A DNA stretch of 64,000 bases from Cheilinus undulatus (lineage: Eukaryota > Chordata > Actinopteri > Labriformes > Labridae): contig NC_054877.1 in NCBI RefSeq assembly GCF_018320785.1, forward strand, positions 38,896,151-38,960,150, written 5' to 3'. Made by a program: the position numbers and the translations under genes. Every line of letters starts with the position of its first letter. Position 1 is the first letter of the stretch. Shown here piece after piece: positions 35,961 to 47,869 of the stretch. The notes beneath the pieces were generated by a model, which searched no databases, was not told the origin of the DNA, and saw only the letters and a list, made by a program, of their open reading frames with translations.

Positions 35961-36445
35961 GGGCCACAAGGGCGGGGGTGTGCCCCCCCCCCCCCCCCCC
36001 AACTCCCTTGTTCACACAACTGAAGCATCTGAAAAGGCATCACCCAAACAAGAACATCACAGTAACAAGGAGGAACAACAAAAAGTCTCACCAGCCAGTT
36101 ATGAATTTCCCATGATTTAAGATCTTTTCATTATAACAAGGGTGCTCTGGTTTTGAGAATAAAAGTAGTTCTAAACGCGGTACCTTCAACTGTCAGCCTC
36201 AGAGGAGGGGGAAAGTGGACCCCATTATGTCTGCAGCTGCGTCATAGGTAAAATTATCCTCAGATTTCACACGGCTCTAACCTGTTTATCCACTAAGATG
36301 AGCTGTGAAAAGTTCTGCCAAACTTTGCAGTAGGTCCCACTGGTTAAAAAAGTAATCCAGTGCTGAAGTCTGTGTTGGAATCAGCAGGATAGTTGCTAAT
36401 TAGCATACTTAACAAGCTAACTTACGGTAATATGATGATGCGTTC

Positions 36446-37017
36446 TGTCACAGATTCAGGCAAAAATCCAAAAACAAAAGGAGAAGGACCCAAATGCAGA
36501 TAAAGAAAAACTGATTTAATTAAACAAACAAAAGAACTTACTTAAAAATAAATCCAGGTAAAGCAAAACTCACTGAAGGAAACAAACCACTGGAGAAGCA
36601 CGGGGAGAATCACGAGTAGAATCACAGAGGGACACGTACGATGAACTGACAAAGGACAGGGAGAAACACAGAACTTAAATACACAGGGAGTGATTACACA
36701 AGGAGAGACAGGTGTGGGTAACGAGACTCAGGTGAAACTGGTGAGGGTAATCACAGTGGAGGGAAACTGAAGCAGGAAGAAAAACTGGAGTCACACACAA
36801 GGGAAGGCGACTACAAAATAAAACAGGAAACATGGTACATTTCACAAGAGGCACACAAGGACTGAAAGACAATAAACTGAACTAAACAATACCAAAAGTA
36901 CAACCTAGGAAGCTAGAAGGAAAACCTAACTAGAAATAAAACTAGAAACATTGCAATAACAACAAATAAACAGGAAAACACTGAAGAACGTCATAAACCA
37001 AAACCTAGAACATGACA
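36446..37017. mobile_element. TG...CA-bounded element with perfect 5-bp duplication
   Basis: It begins TGTCACAGATTCAGG and ends CCTAGAACATGACA, and CGTTC stands on both sides (36,441-36,445 and 37,018-37,022). TG...CA ends with a 5-base duplication are what a solo LTR leaves, but the 5-base terminal inversion TGTCA/TGACA also allows a DNA-type element. It is 572 bases, A-rich (AAGGAGAAGGACCCAAATGC near the left end) and without coding capacity. It is common-looking fish repeat sequence. Confidence 0.65.
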
Positions 37018-38099
37018 CGTTCAAGTTAGCTGTGAAATTTTAGTGTTTAAAGAACAGATATAAATATGTCAATATATCAATTAAAATAACCTGGTAATTA
37101 AAAAACGCATTTATTTAGTGATATTTTTACTCATTGAAGACCTTTTGTAAGGAGTTTGCAGAATTATTAATCATCTAAATGTAATTTATACTGCCTATTT
37201 AATGTAATACAATCTAATAAAACAAATAATAATAATAAATTCTGTCATTTATGCACTTTAATTACCGTACCAAAAACATACCAAACCGTGACTTCTAAAC
37301 TGAGGTACGTACCGAACTGGAGTTTTTCCATACCGTTACACCCCTGTATGCAAGCCAGTCTAGCTAAGCTAGCTTTAAGCTTTAGCTAACATAGCTATAA
37401 CAAGGCTAAGATAGCTACATAGGTAACAAACTGATATAGCTTACATAGCTAAGTTCACGTAGCTTAAATGGCTAAGTAGTTAAGCTTTAGCAAATGTAGC
37501 ATAAGCTAACATAACTAACATAGCTTCATAAGCTTAAACTTCAGCTACATAAGATATGTAGCTATTTTACACAAATGATATACAGAGCTATGTTAGCTAT
37601 GTGGTTAAGGTTACTTTGTAAGTCATGTGTCTAACCTCTTTTTAAGCTTAATGAGCATAGCTTAAACACAGTTAAGTTAGCTACATATATAACAAATTGA
37701 CATAGTTTATATAGCTAAGTAAGCTTTATCAACCTTAGCATAAGCTAACATAACCAACATAGCTTCATTAGCTTAAGCTTAAAATACATAAGATACGTAG
37801 CTATTTTATGTGAATAATATAGAGAGCTACACTAGCTTTGTAGTTATGGTTTCTACAAAAGCCAATGTAGCTAAGTTAGCTTTAAGATTTAGCAAACATA
37901 GCTAAAACATAGCTAAGTTAGCTACAAAGGTAACAGATTGGCATAGCTTAGCCTACGTAGCTAAGTTAGCTTTAGCAAAGAAATCAACTTTACTCATTAA
38001 CAAAGTGTTGCAACTGCAATCATGAAATAACAACAAACACAAACACTGCAGATTAAGCAACAATTCATAAATAAAACAGTGTAATGGTCAGAGGTCTAT

Positions 38100-38440
38100 T
38101 TTATCCAATCCAATCCAACGTTATTTGTTAAGCACTTTAAAAACAACCACAATTCTTCAAAGTGCTGTACAGGAGAATAAATAAAAGTACAGAATAAATA
38201 AAAGTACATAAAAAACATAGCAGCTCACAAAAGATAAAAGAAGAGCACTAAATATAAAATACAGAATCAATTTAAAAGACATAAAACATAAGTAACATGA
38301 AAAGGCACGCATAAAAAAATACCAAATAAATAAAAAGTCGGTGACTACTGTGTGTTAAAGGCCAGAGAAAAGAGATGGGTTTTAAGAAGAGATTTAAAAA
38401 AGGGTAGAGATATTTTAGGATTAAATTACGCCTTTTAGAT
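38100..38440. repeat. Interspersed repeat with AGCACTTT hairpin
   Basis: AAGCACTTTAAAAACAACC and CAAAGTGCTGTACAGG at about 38,130-38,172 form an inverted AGCACTTT/AAAGTGCT pair. They are followed by AATAAATAAAAGTACA twice and GAGATGGGTTTTAAGAAGAG. This block is common in teleost genomes. Its class is not assigned here. Confidence 0.55.
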
Positions 38441-38639
38441 GTAATTACACGAACAGTAGCTCATTTAAGCTATGTTAGCTTTAGCTTAAGCTAACATTGC
38501 TATGCTAGCTAAGCTGCCTTAGGTTACTATGTAAGCCAATTTAGCTAAGTTAGCTTTAAGCTTTAGCAAACTTAGCATAAGCTAACGTGACTAATATAGC
38601 TGCACTAGCTTAAGCTTCTTGAGTGGGATAGCTAATTAT

Positions 38640-39310
38640 ATACAGATGAGGACAAAATTAACAGCCTCCCCATGGAAATTTTCCCTTTTTTCAAAGTATC
38701 TCCCAAGTTCTGTTAAACAGTGTAAAGCATTTTTAACACACCATAAGTTTACCAAGGGTAAAATTATTAGCCCCGTTAGCCATTGAGCCATAGCACAAAC
38801 CGCTATTCTGCAATCATGCTTTAACATTGTAATGCTCAAAGCTGGTAAAATCAAGTTAAAGCTGAGGGTTATCTTCCAGTGTACACACAATATCAAAACT
38901 TCAGTTAGGGGGTTTGAGCCATCACTGAAGAAAGCATCATGGCAAAAACATAAGAAATCAGTTCAGACTTGAGAAAAAGAACTGTGGTTGCTCACAAAGC
39001 AGGAGAAGGAAAGTTCAATTCAATGGCCATGCACAGGAATGGACTGAGAAGTTACAGACCAAGAAAAACTCCTCTTCTGCACAAGAGACACTAGACTGAA
39101 GTATGCTAAGAAAACGGGGGGAAAAGATAATGTGTCTTCAATATTTATCAGTTGAAAAAAACCCAGTGAGCTGTATCTGGAATTTTAAAGCTAGAAAACA
39201 TCCTTGAAAACAGGATGAAATGGGTTCTGGATGTTTAAAACTGAATTTTAACAATTCTTCAACTGTTAGTTAACAGTCATCATGAAAATTGACACTTTTT
39301 AGATCTATTA
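38640..39310 (+). mobile_element. Tc1-like remnant, family F
   Basis: GAGGACAAAATTAACAGCC and CATCATGGCAAAAACATAAGAAATC resemble the 5' region of a fish Tc1 element. A following decayed frame reads roughly like an N-terminal transposase, around the Lys/Arg-rich LRKRTVVAHK-type block. Stops and frameshifts are frequent and neither terminus is secure. Confidence 0.5.
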
Positions 39311-39819
39311 GGCAGCAAGTGGGGATGTCCAGTGTAAAAAATAAAAAATAAGCATGTTTACAGCCTGGCTCAAATATGATTTCAGTCAGAATTATAAATG
39401 CCTTGTTAGGCCAAGACAGTCTGGCTGCAGACCCTTCATCTCTGACGGCTACTCTTGCAGACCGTTAATCTGAGACGCTGTATATCTCAGTAGAGAAATA
39501 CATGCTAAAACTTTCTAAATACATTCTGATCAAACTTCCCTTAAGGGCTGGGCAAAAGTTAAGGTAAGGGTTAGAATACCAGAAGTTAAAAACCTGACCT
39601 GCAAAACCTGATAACAAAACATTTAATAAAGCTAAGGAAAAAAGTTTATCCTCAATGAAAACATTTTAATTCAGCTTTATTCATGAACAAAGTCAATCAC
39701 CACAATGCAAACATCACAGACCAAGCAACATTTCACAGAAAGAAAGGTCATAGGACTTCTGGGATTAGATATGAAAAGACCCATTTTAGAAGTAGTTACA
39801 CAAAAGGTGACTCGCTGTA
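39311..39819. other. No gene recognised
   Basis: AT-rich DNA between the Tc1 remnant and the next piece of satellite. Nothing specific seen. Confidence 0.4.
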
Positions 39820-40384
39820 GCTCTATTAGCTTTAGCTCGAGCTAACATAGCGACACTAGCTACATAATAAAGGTTATTACATGAGACTATGTTGCTAACT
39901 TATCTTAAGTGATGTAGTGAGCTATAACAAATGTAGCTAAAGCTAGCTAAGTAATAAACATGTACAAATAAGCCTGTGTAGCAACATTAGATTAAGTGTC
40001 GACATGAGCTCTACCCAACATAGCTAAAGCTAACATACATCGCTTACATAACTGCCTTTCATTCTTAGCCTTAGTTACATTAGCTACATAGCTATGTTAG
40101 CTGTGTACCTCTGTTATCTACAGCTAAGTAAACTTTAGCAACATGAACTGTAGCAAACTCTAGCAATGTAGAGAGCATAGTTACATAGCCTTTATAGCTG
40201 CTTTGTGAGATCAGCTTTAGCTCCATTAGCTATGCAGCTCCATAATCTATAGCTAAGTTAGCTTTAGCATCATGAGCTTTAGCAAATGTAGCGAAAGCTA
40301 ACATAACTTTGAAGAGAACATAGCTACAGAGCCTTCATAGCTGCTTTGTGAGATTAGCATCCATTATCTATAGTTAATCTATAG

Positions 40385-40949
40385 CAGGGGTGTCCAAACT
40401 TTTGATGCATCATGGTGTCACTTTTATATACCCCACCTTGATATTAAAGTTTGTAAAACCCGTCTAATATAGGTTAAGATATTCTCAGTGATTGGGTATG
40501 CTTAAATGGCCAGTTGATGACTGACAAGGCAAATAGCCAATCATTTGAAGCATATTGGGGAGGTCAGATTTCACAGGGCCCTGGTCGGCTCTAGCTACCA
40601 CTGGCTCCACCCCCGGAACATCATTGGTGCTGCTATTTGCTGCTGTAATCCATAAGGGCATTATGAATCAAGATGTCTTTATTATATTGGTTGCCAATAT
40701 GTTTACTATTTATAGTGTTGTCTCAATTTAGTCCTGAAAAAAAAAACAGCATAAAAATTTGTCAAAATGTTTGTTTACAGTGTTAGCATGGTAGCATTGC
40801 CTTGTGCTGAAACTAAGAGGAATAATACAGTCTAGCACAAGCTTCATGCTCTGTTGAGGGCCCTATTTCATTTATTTTAATGAATTTTTGACAGGACAAT
40901 CAAAAATGGGCCACATTTGGCCCCCCGGGCCATAGTTTGGACACCCCTG
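40385..40949. mobile_element. hAT-type miniature element inside the satellite array
   Basis: The ends are CAGGGGTGTCCAAACT at 40,385 and AGTTTGGACACCCCTG ending 40,949, a perfect 16-base inversion. The flanking 8-mers ATCTATAG and ATATATAG match 7 of 8. It aligns with the element at the left end of the window. Length 565 bases, no transposase. Confidence 0.9.
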
Positions 40950-41110
40950 ATATATAGTTATCAGTATGACCTGGGGCAAATGTAGCTAAAGCTAACATAG
41001 CTACATAGATAAATAGATAGTTCACATAGCTGCTTTGTGGGCTAAGCTTTATCTATGTTAGCTACTTAACTATGCTATCTGCAGCAAACAGAGCATAGCT
41101 GAAATTGGAA

Positions 41111-43136
41111 ATATATTGTACCAGCAGATAACACATCTTTTCTGAGATATACGGTGTCTCAGGTAAATGGTCTGTGAGACTGGCCATCACAGATTACCAG
41201 TCTACAGCCAGACCCCTCTCTTTAAGGCACAGAATGAGGGTGACTTTCAGTGTTGTTTTAAAGATACAAGAATCATGGCATATAAGACTGCAGGCCAGCA
41301 TGTAACTGTCAGCTGCTCCACGTTGAGCTCAATTATGGCTGACGTTAAGTTTTATAGAGCGTTTTAAATGCAGTGCCCCCATGGATCTTTCACTGCATGA
41401 AGGGGTCCCTTAGACTTTGTTAAATACTTTTTGCAGACTATAGTCACTATTTAAAGGAGGAAGTAAACAATCATTTCAAAATTTCTCCTCAGTCCTTTTG
41501 CAGCAGTGGCCATGCTAATGTCAGCCACCTCTGTCTCTTCTTGCATCTTGTTTTCCCTTCTCTGCATTATTTTATGACACTGTTTGAATTGTGTTTAGTT
41601 TCAAGTGTTCTCCAGTGTGTTTGAAGTCAACAGCTTGACAGTAACAGAAATGAAGAGGCTTCGCAGTAATCATGAAATGATTCAAGAGCTCTGAGCATAT
41701 TGCCAATCATCAAGCCCCCACAACCATAGGACCACGACTGCAGTTCACTATGTCCATATCAGAATACAGACTAAAAGATATTTCCTAGTTTAAAGCAACA
41801 ATCGTTAACTGAAGAGTTCATCTACTATCTGGTTAATGGTATTTAAAATTAAAACAATGAGACAGGGTCATGAGCAGCAAAATGAAAAGGAGGACATTTT
41901 CAGTTTGTTTGAAAATTGATGGTAGAAGACAAAAGCAAAATCATCTGTTTTCAATTTATCCTGTTGTTATTCATCCTAAAGGTCTGAGTAATGGAGGCAG
42001 AATTTATTCAACAACCTTTTTTAATCAGGGCTGTTAAATGACTGGATGTTTTTACAAGAAACCTAATGACACATCTTTTTAATCTGGCTTTTAATATGGG
42101 CTTATTTTAGGCATGTTTTTATTTAATAAGGGGGCCATAGTTTACCATTTTAAGACAAGTTTATATTGGTCTCCCTGCCTGTGAAGTCTGTTGCAGAAAA
42201 ACACTCCAGCATAGGATTTTTGTATGTAAAAAAAAAAAAAAAAAAAAAATCCTCGATTTCAGCCCTGCTCAGATCGAGCTGTTTCTGTGTCTTTAAATGT
42301 TACTGAGTTGCCTGACTCCGCCCCTGACCACGCCCCTCTCAGGAAATGGATGTGGCTCTCCTCTCAGCTGCCAGCTCTCTTCAAATGAGATGCTAAACTG
42401 TGCTTTCGCTGTAAAAAGCAAAAACTGGAAGTGTACTCATTCTGTGTATCTCTTTTCTGTGGACATATTGTACAAAGAAACAGAAAGCTTTGCTAAAAGT
42501 TGCACTCATGCAGGCAGTCTTATAGCCTTGACTTGTCACCATGCAAACTGAAAATCAGGCCATTGCCAGCGAAGATGTGCATCTCACGTGCACAGTCTGG
42601 AACTTCAGAAACTTTAATACGATAAGAAATATACAGTATTGCATGTGCAAAATGACTCACTGATTTCCAGTTAATGTGATAGCATTTACACTTTTCAGGG
42701 GTTCATATCTTCAGTTTCCTTCTGCATAGGTAACCCACTTAGGCTAAACAACCGAGCTAAGAGATTTTCTCAAGAAACTGTGGAACTTGTACCAGGCTAA
42801 GGACAGTCTTGTTTCATGTTTGAATAAAACTGTTTTTCTTTTGAAAAAGAATGAGGGACTTCTGGTAGAAGTTAAAACATTTGCTTAACCACAAAAAATA
42901 AGAACTTGCTATGGATAGAAGTGTAAGGGCTGGCTGGAGAAGCATCCCTGGTGAGGACATTAAAGTAGGAAGCCATGTCCAGTGGGTCATGGTTATGTGC
43001 CTGATTGATTAAGATTTTTGATTATGATTAAAACATTTAGGGAATTTGGGTTGCAATTTTACACTAAAAGGAGGCAGTGGTGGATCCTGACACTAGACAA
43101 TTTAAGAACCACTGCTTTCGTCCAAAAGGTTAAGAT
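41111..43136. other. No gene recognised
   Basis: Contains a poly-A run of 22 at 42,228-42,249. Several 60-90 codon frames lack motifs, including one at 42,297-42,551. No element ends seen. Confidence 0.45.
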
Positions 43137-44690
43137 ATTCTATATGAACAAAAGTATTTAGCCATACCTGTTCATTTTTATATTCAGGTGTTTCAATCAG
43201 ACCTGTTGCCACAGGTGTATAAAATCAAGCATCTAGCCATGAGGTTTCCATTTGCAAACATTTTTGATCCTAAATGGGTCGTTCTGAAGAGCTCAGGGAC
43301 TTAAAGCGTGGTACTGGCATGGATGCCACTTTGGCAAAAATTTTTTGAAATTTCATTCCTGCTGGATATTCCCCAGTCAACTGTCAGTGATATAATTGGA
43401 AAGTGGAAGCGTTCAGGAACAAAAGTAACTCAGCCATGACGCCAAAAAATCACAGAGCAAGATCGATGACTGCTAAGGTGTAAAATATGTAAAAGTCACC
43501 AACACTCTGCAGATTCCATCGCTGCTGGGTTTTGAACTTCCACTGGAGGAGGAATAATTTTATGGGGCTCTTAACCTGCTGTTTGAGGAGGCTGAAGCAT
43601 TGGGAGTGCACGTCTCCTGGGCCAAAACAAAGGTCCCAGCATTCAGGGATGCCTTCAATGCTGCCATTGAATCTGAGAGCGTGGAAGTTGTAGAGTAGTT
43701 CACCTACCTTGGCAGTGTAAGTCATTGATCCTCAGACTGCAAGGTTGAGCTCAACCACAGACTTGGACTTGCAAATGGGGCAATGGGTTTGCTGAGCAGG
43801 ACAGATGAAGGTCAGAGTATTTCTGTCCTTGGCCTTCCTGGTCTTACTATACTTTTGTGGGGCCTGGATGTTGACTTGTGGCCAGAAGTGACAGAAGGAC
43901 TCCTTCGTGACAATTACTCTTTGGTGCATTTTTGGATATCGCTGGCAGGACCAACACTGACATTTTTAGGAGAGCAGGGATGGGAAGGGTCAGCTGCCTG
44001 ATACGGGAACAGTAACTTCACTTTTACAGGGACCTGGCGAGCTTTCCCGGGCCTGATCTAGCTCACCGCATACTGGGTGCCCTGGACCTGGTGGACTGGA
44101 CCAGACGGTGGGAGTAACCGGGTGACATGGAGAGGGCAACTGGGAGGATACCTGGAGAGATTTGGTAAGGGCCCGGCACAGGGTTGGAGGATGGTCATCA
44201 GGAGGCCAGAGCAGTACTAGGCCAAGGCTGAAGATGACCTGATTTCAGGAATAGGGCTCGGCCCCTTATCTCCAGTGAAGGGCAGTACTAATGATTCAAC
44301 ATATCAAGGCATTTTGGGCAATGCTATGCTTCCGAATTTGTGGCAACAGTTTGGGGAAGGCTTTTCTTCTCCAACATGACTGTTTCCCAGTGCACAAAGA
44401 CAGAACTATAAAGACATGGTTTGATGGGTTTGGTGTGGAAGAACTTGACTGGCCCTCATAAAGCCTTGACCTCAACCCCATCGAGCACCTTTGAGATGAA
44501 CTGGAACAGGGCCAGGCCTTCTGGTCCAACATCAGTGCCTGACCTCATAAATGCACTCCAAATCTTGTGGAAAGCATCAGGAAAGAGTACAGGCTGCTAT
44601 AGCTGCAAAAGTACATTCATTTGAATACAAAGTCATCACAGTCCCTGTTGGTGCAATGGTCAGCTGGCCGGGTACTTGTCCTTGCATGTC
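43137..44690 (+). mobile_element. Tc1-like element, family B copy 2, interrupted by a LINE fragment
   Basis: The left part (ATATGAACAAAAGTATTTAG, GCCACAGGTGTATAAAATCAAGC) aligns with 11,800-12,200. The right part (CATTTTGGGCAATGCTATG, WFDGF, then DLNPIEHL at about 44,400-44,500) aligns with the C-terminal half of the family. Between GGAATAATTTTATGGGGCTC and GGAATAGGGCTCGGCCCC lies foreign sequence (about 43,573-44,240). The transposase is also deleted before the insertion, so it was already defective. Confidence 0.8.
43573..44240 (+). mobile_element. Non-LTR retrotransposon fragment (reverse transcriptase C-terminal part)
   Basis: The frame beginning FEEAEALGVHVSWAKTKV reads into EFTYLGS-type sequence (a stop replaces one residue), NHRLGLANGAMGLLSR, and a decayed LPVLLYGCETW-like line (LPGLTILLWG). 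After a frameshift, DLAHRILGALDLVDW matches the 3' domain seen in LINEs of this type. It is truncated at the 5' side and carries several stops. The clade is not assigned. Confidence 0.75.
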
Positions 44691-46204
44691 CTGCAATGAC
44701 ACTAGCACATCAGACACAACCGTCTGCATGCTATAGACAATATAAGGCACCTTACTGAGAAGAAATATTAGCTTTAGAGGTCTTTGAGTGCACACTGCTT
44801 ACTTCACCATGGAAACTTTAACAGCATTAGATTTATTCTTTTCTGTCAGGATGTAAAGTGAATTTAACTGTAAAAAAAACACTCAAAGGATAAATGGCAT
44901 TCCGTAGCTTTAAATTGTCTGGAACAGAGGATAAAATATGCAAAGACACATGAGCCAAATCAGGACAGGGCCTTTACTAGAGGGAGTTTGAGCTCAAAAG
45001 GAACCAGGGAAAAGTTAGTAACCCAGCTGAACTAAGCTGTGTCTATCCTGTCTCTCCTTTCTATCTCTGGCTCTGTCTATATTTGTCTCCCTCTCGATCT
45101 GCATCTCTTTCTTCCAGCCCCTCTTTGTCGAACGTCCCTTTGTTCACTCGACTGTAAGCTGTTTCTAAATGCCACAGTCAGAGGCATCAATGGCAGACTA
45201 ACTCTTGCACACATTGTTCTTGCATGCGCTGTTTGCTTCACTGCACATGAAATGACTTTGGATGTTCAGATTACTTGAACGTCAGAGGAAGAATCAGCAG
45301 TTTGTCGATTAAATAAACCTTGATATGTGGCTTTATATCGAAAACCCTTTAATGTGTGCTGTAATAAGAGACAGCTCTGCTCTAACTGTTTCTCGCAGTG
45401 TTCTCCATCTGAGCTATTCTTATCCTCCGCTGCTCTAATGACCTGACATCTCCACAGGGATCATTAAAGTTTCATCTGACCTAATCTAAAAATTGAAGTC
45501 CCCTTAAGCAAGGCACTTGTCTGCTCCAGTGAAGCTGCTCAGTGTCCATCAGGAGGGAAATGTGTGTTGTAATGAGAAGCTGTGTGAGGAATAATGCTGC
45601 GGGGAGGAACACATTTAAAGCCATGTTAACACAAAGACGAATATGTCTGCCTGTGGGCAACGGACAAAAAAGCACAAGGGAAACAGACGGATGGTATCTG
45701 CTTTTTTCTTTTGAAACTGGTGACAAAACAAAGAGAGCATCCACTTTTCCTCATTGGTGCACGGTGACATCATGCAGAGGGAGACAGGAAGAGACAGAGT
45801 GGAGGGGGGGAGGCTGTGAAGTCAGGACCTACAGCCTATCAGTCTGCGTCTAGACGGAGGATTAGTCCTTCATGTACATCACAAACAGTTTATCCTTCAT
45901 TTCTACATCATCATCCTTCTTTTCTGCATAAAGGTTCGATTAAAATGTTCCTCTTTTAAACAAGATTGCCTGCATCTATCTGTACAGATCTTTAGTTTGA
46001 TATATCCATCTTTAAAGCAAATAAATAGTCTCCGACATGATTTGAAAGCTTGGCTTCTGGACCCCGTTTGCATCTGAGATAAGAAGCTGCTGTATGGGCT
46101 CTGCTTGTTTGTCCCTGTTTAGTCAGACAATGCTGTGTTCAATCCAGTTTTGGTCTAAAATGAAATATAACAAAAATTTCAGGCCAGACTCACCTGAATT
46201 TTGA
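44691..46204. other. No gene recognised
   Basis: Repeat-poor DNA with overlapping 79-103 codon frames near 45.0-45.85 kb on both strands, with no recognisable motif or splice context. Confidence 0.45.
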
Positions 46205-46212
46205 GATTTTTA

Positions 46213-47610
46213 CACTATATGGACAAAAATATTCAGCCGCCTGACCGTTGCACCAACAGCGTCTGTGATAACATCTTATTAAAAATGTACTTAAATATGG
46301 AGTTGGCCCCCTTTTGCAGCTATAACAGTCTCCGCTCTTCCCTGAAGGCTTTCCACATGATTTGGAGCACTCCTGATGGAATTTGTGCCCATTCATTCTG
46401 TAGGGCATTTCTGAGGTCAGACACTGATGTTGGATGAGGAGGCCTGGCTTGCAGTCTCCGTTCAAGTTCATATTAAAGGTGCTCAATGGGGTTGAGGTCA
46501 GAGCTCTGTGTGGGCCGGTCAAGTTCTTCCACACCAAACTCATACCATGACCTAAGTAGAGTTGGGTATCGTTTGTTTTTGTTGTTTTTCATACTGGTGC
46601 TAAATCTACTACCTGAATGGTGCTTGAATGGAGACTTCTGAGAAAAAAAAATGTTTGAAAAGTCGGCAGCTGAATAAAAGCTAAATAGAGCTAAATAAAA
46701 GCTGAACTGCTCTGTATAGTAACTGATTCAGAATTAGGATGAAGCACCAAAATCTGCCTTGTATTTCAGAATGGTAGGTATTGGGTGCAATAGTAGTGGT
46801 ACTAGGTTGGTGCGGGATTCCAGTACTCCTTGGTTTATGCACTGAGGAACAGTCATGGAATAGAAAAGGGCCTCCCCCAGACTGTTGCCACACAGTTGGA
46901 AGCATAGCATTATCCTAAATTTTTAGTATGCTGACGCATTAAGATTGTCCTTCACTGGAGATAAGGGGCCTAACCTTAACCCTGAAAAACAGCCCCATAC
47001 CATTACAGATGGCACAATGCAGTCAGGCAGATAACGCTCTCCCAGCATCCACCAAACCCAGACTCACCCATCTGACAGCCAAACAGAGAAGCGTGGTGGG
47101 TCACTCCACAGAACATGTTTCCACTGCTCCACAGTCCAGTGTGGGTGTGCTTTACACCACTCCGTCTAATACTCGGCATTGCACTTGGTTACTTGTGTGT
47201 ATGAAGCTCCCACCATACAGTTTTTACGCTCTTCAGCTCTGGAATCAGTAGAGCACTGGCGACTTTTATACACGATGCACCTTAGCAGTCATTGACCCCA
47301 TTCTGTGATTTTGTGTTGTCTTCTGCTTCATGGCTGAGTCGCTGTTGTCCCTAAACTCTTCCACTTTTTATTATCCCTCACAGTTGACTGTGGGGTATCC
47401 AGCAGGGATGAAATTTTACGACTTGTCTTTTTGCAAAGGCTGCATCCATCACAGTACCACGCTTGAAGTCAACAAACTCTTCAGAACAACCCATTTATTA
47501 TCACAAATGTTTGCGAATAGAGACAGCATGGCTAGGTGCTTGATTTTATACACCTGTGGCAACAGGTCTGATTGAGATACCTGAATTCAATATAAACAGG
47601 TGTGACAGGA
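46213..47610 (-). mobile_element. Tc1-like element, family B copy 3
   Basis: The plus-strand left end TATATGGACAAAAATATTCAGCCGCCTGACC and right part TACACCTGTGGCAACAGG-TCTGATTGAG mirror the plus-strand copies at 11.8 and 43.1 kb. The minus strand reads FDEFGVEEL-like, DLNPIEHL-like and GLLIQHQCLTSE...KFHQECSKSCG blocks with stops. A non-family stretch at about 46,550-46,827, carrying inverted-looking ends, interrupts the transposase. Confidence 0.8.
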
Positions 47611-47860
47611 CATATCCCATCACTTTCACTGGCCTTCCCTCCAAAGCAAGAGTCTGATGTTTGCAATTAGAAATAGAGAAAGACTGTTACATTCTTACAC
47701 TGCTATTTACAACATTACTTTTCTCTTTAATCACATTTTGTTATAAAAGGCTATCACACCAACTGCAATTTTGTATTTTCCCCTATTCTGATATTTTGAT
47801 TTTTGCATATTTGTCACTTAAACATTTCAGATCATCAAACAAATGTTAATATTAGATAAA
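47611..47860. other. No feature recognised
   Basis: Short AT-rich spacer between two Tc1 copies. Confidence 0.4.
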
Positions 47861-47869
47861 GATAACCTG

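Larger units (their letters stand above)
34844..37346. mobile_element. hAT-type element, 2.5 kb, with nested insertion and minisatellite
   Basis: The left end is AGGGGTGTAAAGGTACG and the right end is CCGTTACACCCCTG; both are followed inward by CGTACC/GGTACG-rich sequence (inner right GTACGTACCGAACTGG). The flanking 8-mers TATGTAAG (34,836-34,843) and TATGCAAG (37,347-37,354) match 7 of 8. It encodes no transposase. Inside are a ~30-bp minisatellite (about 35,600-35,960), a C-run at 35,983-36,000, and a separate 572-base element at 36,446-37,017. Confidence 0.85.
34815..41110. repeat. AGCT-rich satellite array (about 240-270 bp units), interrupted by insertions
   Basis: Dense AGCTAA/TTAGCT/CATAGCT motifs occupy 34,815-34,843, 37,347-38,100, 38,440-38,640, 39,820-40,384 and 40,950-41,110. 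Units beginning AAGCCA(A/G)T-TAGCTAAG start near 37,352, 37,619 (diverged) and 37,858, and again near 38,524, giving monomers of roughly 240-270 bases. Between these pieces lie a 2.5-kb hAT element, a repeat with an AGCACTTT hairpin, a Tc1 remnant and another hAT element. The flanking duplication of the 2.5-kb element falls inside a satellite unit, so the pieces were once one array. Confidence 0.75.

Noticed and set aside
35983..36000. Poly-C and other poly-G/C runs as possible quadruplex sites
   Set aside because: Single homopolymer runs without four spaced G-tracts; they are prone to sequencing error and sit inside repeats.
45039..45853. Overlapping frames near 45-45.9 kb considered as a gene
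   Set aside because: Frames on both strands are of similar length, with no motif and no matching splice sites.
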